Shown here in pieces: positions 1 through 7,407 of a stretch of 64,000 nucleotides of DNA (positions within the stretch are counted from its first letter, which is position 1; every line of letters starts with the position of its first letter). Position numbers and translations under genes: made by a program. Source of the DNA: Butyricicoccus pullicaecorum (lineage in GTDB: Bacteria > Bacillota > Clostridia > Oscillospirales > Butyricicoccaceae); contig JAGZIN010000001.1 of assembly GCA_018366195.1 (NCBI GenBank), forward strand, positions 1 to 64,000, in the 5' to 3' direction. The notes under the pieces are model-generated. The model searched no databases and was not told where the DNA came from. It saw only the letters and a program-made list of their open reading frames with translations.

Positions 1-69
1 GGCTGGCAGATCGTATTACACGTTTGACGTGTCCGCGAGGATCAGAGGGCTTTGCCCGCATGTGAAATA

Positions 70-100
70 CCCCCGGCTTTGCCGGGGGATATTTATTTAT
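70..100 (+). terminator. Intrinsic terminator of an upstream gene outside the window
   Basis: CCCCGGC (71-77) and GCCGGGG (81-87) form a GC-rich stem with a TTT loop, followed by a T/A-rich tract. Positions 1-65 probably hold the last codons of an upstream gene (one frame stops at 63-65, just before the hairpin), but too little is visible to name it. The recombinase to the right is transcribed towards this hairpin. Confidence 0.6.
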
Positions 101-137
101 CATCTTTTATCAGCGTAAGCAATTTCATTCACAATTT

Positions 138-1061
138 TTACAATCCTGAGAGAGATCTCATAACCAAATCCACATCTTGATTCTCAAGTTCTTGTATGAT
201 ATGCAGATATGTTTTTTGCGTTGTTGTCATACTGGCATGACCTAATCTTCTTGCAACACTGGCAATTGAAACTCCGGCAAACAGGAGTATAGATGCATGT
301 GTATGCCTTAAACCATGTATGGAAATTACAGGTATTCCACTCTTTTGACAATGTCGTTTCAAAATATCATTTACCGTAGAATTATAAACAACATTCTCGA
401 TAAAAATAGGTTTATCAGCTGGTAGATTTCTCAGCAACTCAGAAAACTGTACGACCGTTTGCCAATCTATTTGTATTTTGCGTTCAGAAGACTTATTTTT
501 GGTTGGCTGAAATCCGCCTTTTCCCTTATAGTCCCATGTTTTTGTTATGGAAACTGTTTGTCTGGAAAAATCAAAATCTCTTGGAGTTAGGGCAAGTGCT
601 TCTGAAAAGCGCATTCCAGTTTTGGCGACAAGCAGTATGAAGTAGTCCCAGTTCACTTCTGACCGTAAATCCAGACTGGCAAGAAGTGTGTGCAACTCAA
701 ATTGGTTGAGATACTTCATTTTCTTTACAGCGGGTTGTTTTCCCTTGATGATTGCTTTTCTGGTAGGGTCTCGTTCAATCAAGCCCTCATCAACAGCATC
801 TAAAATTGCACCTTTCAATTGATGGTGAAAATCCATCGTAGTCTGTCTTTCATGGTATATCGCGTAATCATTCAATAGCTGTTGGTATGCAAGCCGATTT
901 AATTCACATATTTTTAGGTTTGGAATCAACTTTACGAGCCATTGCTGCGTCATTAGATACTTGTCCATCGTAACTTTACGAATTGCACCTTGTTTATATA
1001 CTATAATCCATTTTGCATAATAGTCACAAAACAAGTCAGTGCGTTTGATATCATCTAACAT
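138..1061 (-). CDS. Tyrosine recombinase, probable hsdS shufflon invertase
   Basis: A 307-residue tyrosine site-specific recombinase. The ATG at 1061 was chosen because a GGAGG lies 8 bases upstream; codons further upstream only read through the end of the silent specificity cassette. The N-terminal SAM-like core-binding domain spans about residues 10-95 and the catalytic domain about 115-300. The catalytic set is visible: Arg151 (TGMRFSEAL), His249 and Arg252 (HGLRHTH), His275 (RRLGHAS) and Tyr285 (KTYLHI). The gene starts inside the last codons of cassette A and sits beside a type I RM locus with repeated, oppositely oriented hsdS cassettes. No phage structural, excision or replication genes are nearby. 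In known phase-variable type I systems such recombinases shuffle TRDs by inversion, so that role is inferred. A generic integrase of a genomic island is the alternative. Confidence 0.85.
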   Translation of the reverse strand: MLDDIKRTDLFCDYYAKWIIVYKQGAIRKVTMDKYLMTQQWLVKLIPNLKICELNRLAYQQLLNDYAIYHERQTTMDFHHQLKGAILDAVDEGLIERDPTRKAIIKGKQPAVKKMKYLNQFELHTLLASLDLRSEVNWDYFILLVAKTGMRFSEALALTPRDFDFSRQTVSITKTWDYKGKGGFQPTKNKSSERKIQIDWQTVVQFSELLRNLPADKPIFIENVVYNSTVNDILKRHCQKSGIPVISIHGLRHTHASILLFAGVSIASVARRLGHASMTTTQKTYLHIIQELENQDVDLVMRSLSGL

Positions 1062-1089
1062 AAATAATCCTCCACAAGATGAAACTTGG

Positions 1090-1121
1090 CTTACGCTGAT
1101 GAAGGGTGATAAGGTGGTCGA
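1090..1121 (-). repeat. Inverted copy of the TRD-exit repeat (32 bp)
   Basis: The exact reverse complement of 5004-5035. It encodes the conserved hsdS segment DHLITLHQRK. It is the longest identical inverted repeat between silent cassette A and the expressed hsdS. Confidence 0.9.
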
Positions 1122-1563
1122 TGCTGCGAAATATTCTGCCAATCTTTTGTGCCTCGTTCTTATCCAATGGTGCAGCCACTTCAATCTCAGCCAAATCATT
1201 CACATTTATTGTTGGATAGCTTGTACCGGTGCAGTTATCTAAAACGACCTTTACGAAGCGATCACTCTGGACAAGACTGAGCAGAAAATACCCGTTAACA
1301 TACGGGCGCATCTGTGCATATCCAGTCGAAAAAACATAGTTATTATCGGGCTTTTCAAAGAGATAATTGTTTTTTTGATATGGGCGAACAGTCTGATAAA
1401 ATAGGTCACCAGCGCAAGCAAGTCGCTGTGCTCTTGACGGAGCAGATGACTTTGCTTCCGTTCTATGTGACAGCATCTCCGTACCAACAACCGACTCCAA
1501 ATCGACATATTCAAATGTTTGAGGTAATTCATCTTTAGGATTGAACAATGCAAGTTCTGACAA

Positions 1564-1579
1564 CTTACGCTGTTCCCAA
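1564..1579 (-). repeat. Inverted copy of the TRD-entry repeat (16 bp)
   Basis: The reverse complement reads TTGGGAACAGCGTAAG, encoding WEQRK. Direct-orientation copies lie at 4519, 5137 and 10569. Confidence 0.9.
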
Positions 1580-1656
1580 GTGATTGTCTCAGATTGGATT
1601 CTTCTTCAATAAAAATATCGAAATTTGGATATTTGTATTAGGGAAACAAGGAATTG

Positions 1657-1665
1657 TGTTATAAT
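1657..1665 (+). promoter_or_regulatory. Extended -10 promoter of the RM operon
   Basis: TG-t-TATAAT (1657-1665) is a perfect extended -10 element; no good -35 is visible at the right distance. It lies upstream of the degenerate XRE gene and hsdM and probably drives the RM operon. Recombination between the entry repeats of cassette A and hsdS would carry this promoter along with hsdM. Confidence 0.5.
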
Positions 1666-1670
1666 ATTAA

Positions 1671-1901
1671 ATAATAGAGTTACAAACTCTTTGGTACAGC
1701 GAAAAAATGAAAAAAGTAGATGTTAGCGATAAAAAATGGGGTAGAAATGAAGATGTCATGACAGAAACACTCGGAAAAATCTGCAAAGCATTCGATTACT
1801 CCACAGATGATATGATAGAATTTCTTCCAGATGAAACTGGTATGACCCGTATCGGGTATGATGTTACCGGAGATACAGAAATAGGAAAGGATAGATTTTA
1901 A
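1671..1901 (+). pseudogene. Decayed XRE (Cro/C1) regulator fragment upstream of hsdM
   Basis: The frame opens after a TAA at 1668-1670 and ends with TAA at 1899-1901. The readable part (LWYSEKMKKVDV, then GRNEDVMTETLGKICKAFDY and DDMIEFLPD) matches the beginning and the second half of the small HTH regulators usual upstream of type I RM operons. The recognition-helix region between them is missing, with only a few unrelated residues left. An ATG exists at 1707 but lacks a good ribosome binding site. I infer an internal deletion that removed DNA binding. A functional 64-residue peptide cannot be excluded. Confidence 0.55.
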
Positions 1902-1902
1902 T

Positions 1903-4467
1903 ATGAACAAGCAGCAATTGGCAAACAAGATTTGGGAGTCTGCGAATAAGATGCGCTCTAAAATAGAAGCCAATGAATACAAGGATTATATATTAGGCTT
2001 TATTTTTTATAAGTATCTTTCCGAGACCGAAGTAAAATGGCTGCGAGAAAATGATTTTAGCGATGAAGACATTCGAGAACTTTCGGAAGACGATGCTGAA
2101 ACGGTAGAGTATATTCAAAAGAATGTCGGTTACTTTATTGCGTATGATAATCTCTACTCTACTTGGCTTGAAAAAGGCAGACACTTTGATGTTTCTAATG
2201 TTACAGATGCTCTATCTGCTTTTAGTCGTTTGATTAGCCCGACTCACAAAAAAGTATTCGAGAATATTTTCCAAACACTTGAAACCGGTCTTTCTAAGTT
2301 GGGTGAAAGCTCAGGTGCAAGAACAAAAGCAATCAGCAGTTTGTTGCAGTTGATTAAGGATATTCCGATGGACGGGAAACAGGACTACGATCTTCTTGGA
2401 TTCATCTACGAATACCTCATTAGTATGTTTGCTGCAAATGCCGGAAAAAAGGCCGGAGAGTTCTATACGCCTCATGAAGTTTCGATGCTGATGTCTGAAA
2501 TTGTAGCCAATCATCTGAAAGGAAAGAGCGAAATTAAAATCTATGACCCTACCAGTGGTTCCGGCTCTTTACTCATCAACATCGGTCATAGTGTTGCAAA
2601 ATATATTCCTGATGCCAACAATATTAAATACTACGCACAGGAGCTGAAAGAAAACACATACAACCTGACTCGTATGAACCTCGTTATGCGCGGCATTAAG
2701 CCAGACAACATCGTTACAAGGAACGGAGATACATTGGAAGATGATTGGCCGTTCTTTGATGAAAATGATCCAATCAACACGTATGATCCGTTATATGTAG
2801 ATGCTGTTGTATCGAATCCGCCCTACTCTCAAGTTTGGGACCCGTCAAACAAAGAACACGACCCACGTTATTCTCGCTATGGAGTGGCTCCGAAAGGGAA
2901 AGCAGACTATGCTTTCCTGCTCCATGATTTGTTTCATGTTCGTCCGGATGGGATTATGACTATCGTACTTCCGCATGGTGTTTTGTTCCGTGGTGGGGAA
3001 GAAGGGGCAATTCGTAAAAACCTTGTTGAAAATAATAACATTGATGCAATTATCGGTTTGCCTGCAAATATTTTCTTTGGTACAGGTATCCCAACCATTA
3101 TTATGGTATTAAAGCAAAAACGAGAAAACACTGATATTTTAATTGTTGATGCATCTAAGGGATTTGTCAAGGAAGGAAAAAACAATAAGCTGAGAGCTTC
3201 TGATATTAAAAAAATCGCGGATATCGTGGCGAAAAGAGAAACTGTTGAAAAATTCTCCAGAGTTGTTTCTCGTGAGGAAATCCGCAGCAATGATTATAAT
3301 TTGAATATCCCTCGATATGTGGATTCTTCTGAAGCGGCAGAGAGCTGGGATATTTACGCTTCTATGTTTGGCGGTATTCCTGTAAGCGAACTGGAATTGA
3401 TGAAATCCTATTGGAAAGCATTTCCTGCGCTCAGACAGGATTTGTTTCTGGATAATGGAACACCTTATGTTGAATTGGCGGCACAAGATGTAAAGGCTGC
3501 AATAAAAACACATCGCGATATTGTTCATTTTAGAGACCATTTCCAATCTGTGTTCTCTGGATTTGACAGTTTCCTGAAGGAAAAGCTTGTGGACGGTATG
3601 CAGGAAATTGTGATTTCTCAGGGGGAAGAAGAAATTAGCTGCAATATTTTCAATCGTCTTTCCGATGTTCCTTTTGTAGATCGTTATGAAGCTTACCAAC
3701 TGTTAGATGATATTTGGAACAAGATTGCGGTTGATTTGGAAATCATACAGACAGAAGGATTTGAAGCGACCAAAAAAGTAGATCCAAACATGGTTCTCAA
3801 AAAGAAAGATGGAAAAGATCAGGAAGTGCAAGAGGGATGGGTTGGACATATTCTTCCCTTTGAACTGGTTCAGCAGACTTTGTTGGAAAAGCAAATGAGT
3901 GTGTTGAAAGAAAAGGAAAACCGTCTTGCCGAACTTCCATCGGAGTTGGAAGAAATCGCAGATACATTGACAGATGAGGAAAAAGATAGTGAGTACTATG
4001 CCGAAGACACTTTTGTAATCAAAGAAGTCACAAAGAAGATAAAGGAATTGAAAAATGATTGTTCTGAAGAAGCAATGAATCTGAAAGTCAAATTACAAAA
4101 GGTAGATAGCTTGGCTTCTGAAGAAAAAACATTGAAATCTCAGATTAAAAAAGAGAAAGCCGAGTTGGAGGCATTGACCAAGACAACGATTGAAAATCTT
4201 ACTGATGAAGATGTTTTCAAGCTTCTCCAAATAAAGTGGATTGATGGTTTGATTAAAAATTTGTATCAGCTGCCGGATACCGTTGTGGATACGCTTGTTT
4301 CTCGAATTGAAGCATTGAAAGCAAAATATGCAACGACCTATTTTGAGATTGAACAGCAAATTAAAGAAACAGAAGCTGCTCTGTGCGAGTTGATTGATGA
4401 TTTGGAAGGAAATGAGTTCGATTTGAAAGGACTGAGAGAGTTCAAAGCACTTTTGGGAGGCAAATAA
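1903..4467 (+). CDS. hsdM: Type I restriction-modification methyltransferase subunit M
   Basis: An 854-residue N6-adenine DNA methyltransferase subunit. The N-terminal HsdM helical domain (about residues 5-150) is followed by the methylase domain with SAM motif I DPTSGSGSLL (near 215-224) and catalytic motif IV NPPYS (near 305-309). Past residue about 500 there is an unusually long C-terminal extension, rich in charged residues and probably coiled-coil (KEKENRLAELPSELEEIAD and similar), which makes it about 300 residues longer than the classical HsdM. The start at 1903 has GGAAAGGA upstream. It is followed after one base by hsdS and acts with HsdS as the modification enzyme and with HsdR as the restriction complex. 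Codon use is more AT-rich than that of the housekeeping genes to the right. Confidence 0.95.
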   Translation: MNKQQLANKIWESANKMRSKIEANEYKDYILGFIFYKYLSETEVKWLRENDFSDEDIRELSEDDAETVEYIQKNVGYFIAYDNLYSTWLEKGRHFDVSNVTDALSAFSRLISPTHKKVFENIFQTLETGLSKLGESSGARTKAISSLLQLIKDIPMDGKQDYDLLGFIYEYLISMFAANAGKKAGEFYTPHEVSMLMSEIVANHLKGKSEIKIYDPTSGSGSLLINIGHSVAKYIPDANNIKYYAQELKENTYNLTRMNLVMRGIKPDNIVTRNGDTLEDDWPFFDENDPINTYDPLYVDAVVSNPPYSQVWDPSNKEHDPRYSRYGVAPKGKADYAFLLHDLFHVRPDGIMTIVLPHGVLFRGGEEGAIRKNLVENNNIDAIIGLPANIFFGTGIPTIIMVLKQKRENTDILIVDASKGFVKEGKNNKLRASDIKKIADIVAKRETVEKFSRVVSREEIRSNDYNLNIPRYVDSSEAAESWDIYASMFGGIPVSELELMKSYWKAFPALRQDLFLDNGTPYVELAAQDVKAAIKTHRDIVHFRDHFQSVFSGFDSFLKEKLVDGMQEIVISQGEEEISCNIFNRLSDVPFVDRYEAYQLLDDIWNKIAVDLEIIQTEGFEATKKVDPNMVLKKKDGKDQEVQEGWVGHILPFELVQQTLLEKQMSVLKEKENRLAELPSELEEIADTLTDEEKDSEYYAEDTFVIKEVTKKIKELKNDCSEEAMNLKVKLQKVDSLASEEKTLKSQIKKEKAELEALTKTTIENLTDEDVFKLLQIKWIDGLIKNLYQLPDTVVDTLVSRIEALKAKYATTYFEIEQQIKETEAALCELIDDLEGNEFDLKGLREFKALLGGK

Positions 4468-4468
4468 T

Positions 4469-5728
4469 ATGGAAAGCATGAAAAAACCTGCCATTCGATT
4501 CAAGGGATTTACAGAAGATTGGGAACAGCGTAAGTTCTCAGAATTGGTTCAGATTGAGCGTGGTGGCTCTCCAAGACCAATAGAATCGTTCATTACAGAT
4601 GCTACAAATGGATTGAATTGGGTGAAGATTGGAGATGCACCGGAACAGGGTAGATACATTACAAAAACGGCTGAAAAAATTCGCCCTGAAGGATTATCAA
4701 AAACAAGAGAAGTTCATCCAGGGGATTTGATTTTATCTAACTCAATGAGTTTTGGAAAGCCTTATATAATGGGCATAAATGGCTGTATTCATGATGGTTG
4801 GCTTTTAATTAGAGATATAAATAATAAGTTTGATTTAAAGTTTTTATGTCACATGTTAGGCTCTGAACAGATGCTTAATCAGTATCGCTCATTTGCGGCA
4901 GGAAGTACTGTTAATAATCTTAATAAAGAACTTGTGGGAAACACGACTGTTACTATCCCATCAATAGTTGAACAGCAGATTTTGGGACGATATTTCGAAG
5001 AACTCGACCACCTTATCACCCTTCATCAGCGTAAGTATGAGAAGCTCCAAAACATGAAGAAAGCTTGTCTTGAAAAAATGTTCCCCCAAAATGGCAGCAA
5101 TGTACCTGAAATCCGTTTTAAGGGATTTACGGAAGCTTGGGAACAGCGTAAGTTAGGAGATCTAGGTAGTTCATTTGAATATGGATTAAATGCGGCAGCA
5201 AAAGATTTTGATGGAGAAAATAAGTACATTCGCATTACAGACATAGATGATGAAACGAGACAGTTTTTGCAAACAGACCTGACATCACCTGATATAGACT
5301 TACAGAATGCAGAAAGCTACAAACTTGAAGAAGGGGATATTGTTTTTGCGAGAACGGGAGCGAGTGTTGGAAAAACCTATATTTATAAGGATTTTGACGG
5401 GTTAGTGTATTATGCTGGTTTCTTAATTAGAGTAAAAATAAAGCCGGAATTCAGTGCTGATTTTGTATTTTATAATACACTTACAAAAGATTATGAGAAA
5501 TTTATTCGTATCACTTCTCAACGTTCGGGACAGCCCGGTGTTAATGCGCAGGAATATTCGGAATATGAATTTTATGTGCCAAATTACGAGGAACAAACAA
5601 AGATTTCAAAGGTTTTCGATAAGATAGATTATCTTATCACCCTTCATCAGCGTGAGTTAGAAAAGCTCCAAAATATCAAGAAATCTATGCTTGAAAAGAT
5701 GTTTGTTTCGGAGAAAAAAGAAAAATGA
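4469..5728 (+). CDS. hsdS: Type I RM specificity subunit S (expressed copy, two TRDs)
   Basis: A 419-residue specificity subunit with the normal two-fold layout. TRD1 runs from about residue 17 (WEQRKFSELV) to about 190 (LDHLITLHQRK). A central coiled-coil spacer (YEKLQNMKKACLEKMF) follows, then TRD2 from about 223 (WEQRKLGDLG) to 390 (YLITLHQRE) and a distal coil (LEKLQNIKKSMLEKMF). Each TRD reads one half of a bipartite DNA target. The TRDs are unrelated in sequence, but their borders are near-identical repeats that recur in silent cassettes at 1051-1605 and 10561-11193, so specificity is probably switchable. The start at 4469 has GGGAGG upstream and lies one base after the hsdM stop. The stop overlaps the next start (ATGA at 5725). 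Confidence 0.95.
   Translation: MESMKKPAIRFKGFTEDWEQRKFSELVQIERGGSPRPIESFITDATNGLNWVKIGDAPEQGRYITKTAEKIRPEGLSKTREVHPGDLILSNSMSFGKPYIMGINGCIHDGWLLIRDINNKFDLKFLCHMLGSEQMLNQYRSFAAGSTVNNLNKELVGNTTVTIPSIVEQQILGRYFEELDHLITLHQRKYEKLQNMKKACLEKMFPQNGSNVPEIRFKGFTEAWEQRKLGDLGSSFEYGLNAAAKDFDGENKYIRITDIDDETRQFLQTDLTSPDIDLQNAESYKLEEGDIVFARTGASVGKTYIYKDFDGLVYYAGFLIRVKIKPEFSADFVFYNTLTKDYEKFIRITSQRSGQPGVNAQEYSEYEFYVPNYEEQTKISKVFDKIDYLITLHQRELEKLQNIKKSMLEKMFVSEKKEK
4519..4534 (+). repeat. TRD1-entry repeat (16 bp)
   Basis: TTGGGAACAGCGTAAG, identical to 5137-5152 and 10569-10584 and inverted at 1564-1579. It encodes WEQRK at the start of TRD1. Confidence 0.9.
5004..5035 (+). repeat. TRD1-exit repeat (32 bp)
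   Basis: Identical to the reverse complement of 1090-1121 over 32 bases; the first 29 also recur at 11024-11052. It encodes DHLITLHQRK. Confidence 0.9.
5137..5152 (+). repeat. TRD2-entry repeat (16 bp)
   Basis: TTGGGAACAGCGTAAG at the start of TRD2, preceded by a segment (RFKGFTEAWEQRK) that also resembles the run into TRD1. Confidence 0.9.
5633..5653 (+). repeat. TRD2-exit repeat (partial, 21 bp)
   Basis: The second half of the exit repeat (21 bases encoding LITLHQR), shared with 5004-5035 and 11023-11052. Confidence 0.8.
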
Positions 5729-6378
5729 AAAAAATAACCTTATTTCATGGTACGCCTGACAAAATTGTAGTGCCTACATACGGAAAAGGTCAGGAAAAAC
5801 ATGACTATGGACGGGGATTTTACCTCACGGAACGTATTGACCTTGCAAAAGAGTGGGCAGTTTGCCGACCAAATGAAGCAAATGGATTTGTTCATCAATA
5901 TGAACTAGATATCAATGGTCTTAAAATTTTGGATTTTCAGGAAAAAAGTGTTCTTGCGTGGCTTGCGGAACTGATGAAACATAGAGATGCGGCAGACTCA
6001 AAACGTTATCGTATGCTTGCCCAGAAATTTATTGCAAAATATGGCGTTGATACCAATGAATATGATGTAATTAAGGGCTGGAGAGCAAATGCTTCCTATT
6101 TTTACATTGCAAAGGAATTTGTAAGAGATAATATTGATATGGATATTTTGGAAGAGCTGCTTTCTCTTGGCGGTTTGGGGATTCAATATTGCATAAAGTC
6201 GGAGCTTGCCTATTCTAGACTGCACGAAGTTCAGAGTGAATTGAAAATAATTCCGTATATAGAATTCAATGAAAAATACAATCAGCGTGATATCACAGCA
6301 AGACAGAAAATGCGTGAGCTTGTTGATTCTGATGCAAATTGTGTAACAAAGGTATTTAGCACGCTTTTTGAGGAGTGA
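5725..6378 (+). CDS. DUF3990 protein, ADP-ribosyltransferase-like candidate toxin
   Basis: A 217-residue protein that I recognise as DUF3990 from LFHGTP near the start, HDYGRGFYLTE, and the later LGGLGIQYCIKSELA. By family knowledge and pattern this is an ADP-ribosyltransferase-like fold. His8, Tyr33 (GFYLT) and Gln154 would fill the H-Y-[E/Q] triad, so NAD-dependent modification of a nucleic acid or protein is the inferred activity; the substrate is unknown. The start overlaps the hsdS stop (ATGA), so translation is coupled to the RM operon. Two genes later lies a NADAR protein, a family known to remove ADP-ribose from guanine bases. A toxin role is inferred, not shown. No signal peptide or membrane segment is present. 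Confidence 0.75.
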   Translation: MKKITLFHGTPDKIVVPTYGKGQEKHDYGRGFYLTERIDLAKEWAVCRPNEANGFVHQYELDINGLKILDFQEKSVLAWLAELMKHRDAADSKRYRMLAQKFIAKYGVDTNEYDVIKGWRANASYFYIAKEFVRDNIDMDILEELLSLGGLGIQYCIKSELAYSRLHEVQSELKIIPYIEFNEKYNQRDITARQKMRELVDSDANCVTKVFSTLFEE

Positions 6379-6383
6379 TATTT

Positions 6384-6800
6384 ATGAGAGCTTATTCACA
6401 AGATTATTTGAATGATGTGGTTGAAAATCAGGGTAAGCTATTTGACTTTGTTGCCCACAATTATCCCGATAAGGACACCGAAGATTTTATCAAGACCTAT
6501 ATGGCAAGCAAGACCAGAAAAAGCATTGATGAAGCACAAGCTTATGTCAACACGATGGACGCCAAAGAATTGTGGGAATATTTTACTGAAACGGAACTGT
6601 ATTCCTTAAAATCCGGCAAAGCGCTTGACGGATTTATGCCGGACTGGATTGGCGAGTTCTATGCTTATTATCAATGGTATTACAATATTCCGAGTGCTGA
6701 GGTGCTGAAAAAAGTGCCGCTTGATTTTATAAAAAAAGCCTACTATGGTCTGCATGATTTAGAGCTTGACTTGGCAGTACAGAAAGTGAGTGAAGTATGA
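6384..6800 (+). CDS. Unrecognised 138-residue protein between DUF3990 and NADAR genes
   Basis: I do not recognise a named family. The ATG at 6384 has GAGGAG 8 bases upstream; a GTG at 6375 is a poorer alternative. The protein is soluble, acidic and rich in aromatics, with a striking central segment DWIGEFYAYYQWYYNIPSAE and an N-terminal motif YLNDVVENQGKLFDFVAHNY. The C-terminus is helical (LDLAVQKVSEV). It is 5 bases downstream of the DUF3990 gene and overlaps the NADAR gene by 4 bases, so all three are translationally linked. Position suggests a direct protein neutraliser of the DUF3990 protein or a targeting factor; this is inference only. Confidence 0.75.
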   Translation: MRAYSQDYLNDVVENQGKLFDFVAHNYPDKDTEDFIKTYMASKTRKSIDEAQAYVNTMDAKELWEYFTETELYSLKSGKALDGFMPDWIGEFYAYYQWYYNIPSAEVLKKVPLDFIKKAYYGLHDLELDLAVQKVSEV

Positions 6801-7273
6801 TGAACGTGATTTGTTTTCACAACCCCGATGAAGAGAATGGCTATTTGAGCAATTGGTATCTGAGCGATTTTGTGGTAAATGGTGTGAAATTTTCCTCTAT
6901 GGAACAGTTTATGATGTACCGTAAGGCAGTCTGCTTTCATGATGAAGCAGTGGCAGAGAAAATCCTATCAACAAATGATGTTGCCAAAATAAAATTACTT
7001 GGAAGACAGGTGTCTCACTACGATGAAAGTACGTGGAATGGTATTCGTCAAATTACGGTTTATGAGGGACTTTATGCTAAGTTTTCACAAAATGAGGACT
7101 TAAAAGCAAAAATAAAAGCGACCGGAAATGCTGTTCTGGCAGAGTGTGCCGTAAAAGACCGTATTTGGGGTATTGGGTTATCCATGAAAGACCCCGATAG
7201 ACTCAACAAAGCGAAATGGAGTGGTCAAAATCTGCTCGGATATGCCCTTATGATGGTGCGTGAACGCTTGTAG
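6797..7273 (+). CDS. NADAR family protein (YbiA-like), probable ADP-ribosyl or N-glycosidase
   Basis: A 158-residue NADAR domain protein. The family pattern is clear: GYLSNWY, VKFSSMEQFMMYRKAV (the usual TxEHyfQaxK element with Glu and Gln kept), LLGRQV, STWNGIR, LYAKFSQNEDL, TGNAVLAECAVKDRIWGIG, and QNLLGYALMMVRERL. NADAR enzymes hydrolyse N-glycosidic bonds of riboflavin intermediates, and some reverse ADP-ribosylation of guanine in nucleic acids, serving as antitoxins to DarT-type toxins. Next to an ART-like DUF3990 gene the second role is more likely. The start overlaps the preceding stop (ATGA). It sits inside a type I RM operon, between hsdS and hsdR. Confidence 0.85.
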   Translation: MMNVICFHNPDEENGYLSNWYLSDFVVNGVKFSSMEQFMMYRKAVCFHDEAVAEKILSTNDVAKIKLLGRQVSHYDESTWNGIRQITVYEGLYAKFSQNEDLKAKIKATGNAVLAECAVKDRIWGIGLSMKDPDRLNKAKWSGQNLLGYALMMVRERL

Positions 7274-7295
7274 TCAGCTTGTTCTTCCTTAGAGC

Positions 7296-7355
7296 AAGTA
7301 TGATAAGCTCCAAAATATGAAGAAAGCTTGCCGCGAAAAAATGTTTGTTGAATGA
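7296..7355 (+). pseudogene. Remnant of an hsdS 3' end
   Basis: These 60 bases translate to KYDKLQNMKKACREKMFVE followed by a stop, nearly identical to the hsdS coil segment KYEKLQNMKKACLEKMF. It is the distal end of another hsdS copy whose body is gone. It indicates that the DUF3990-NADAR block was inserted into, or assembled behind, a former hsdS end. Confidence 0.8.
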
Positions 7356-7361
7356 TGGTAT

Positions 7362-7389
7362 TTGACAAACAAACTTACTTTTCTAACCT
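7362..7389 (+). promoter_or_regulatory. Candidate hsdR promoter
   Basis: TTGACA at 7362-7367, a 16-base spacer and TAACCT at 7384-7389, just upstream of the hsdR ribosome binding site GGAAGGGAG. Separate expression of hsdR would let the cell modify before it restricts. Confidence 0.4.
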
Positions 7390-7407
7390 ATCGGAAGGGA
7401 GAAACTG

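Larger units (their letters stand above)
1051..1605 (-). pseudogene. Silent HsdS target-recognition cassette A (no start codon)
   Basis: An open frame running leftwards that encodes one HsdS half: an entry motif WEQRK at about 1565-1580, a TRD (for example VRPYQKNNYLFEKPDNNYV and GYAQMRPYVNGYFL), and the exit motif DHLITLHQRK at 1090-1121, then 13 unrelated residues and a stop. There is no ATG and no ribosome binding site; an in-frame TGA (1606-1608) closes the frame upstream of WEQRK. The ends are identical in sequence to the TRD boundaries of hsdS at 4469, but inverted. It is therefore a storage cassette expected to be expressed only after recombination into hsdS. The recombinase gene begins within its last codons. 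Confidence 0.85.

Noticed and set aside
138..1061. The recombinase as an integrase of a prophage or conjugative element
   Set aside because: No phage, conjugation or excision genes and no flanking att repeats were seen. The gene abuts an inverted hsdS cassette, which fits a shufflon recombinase better.
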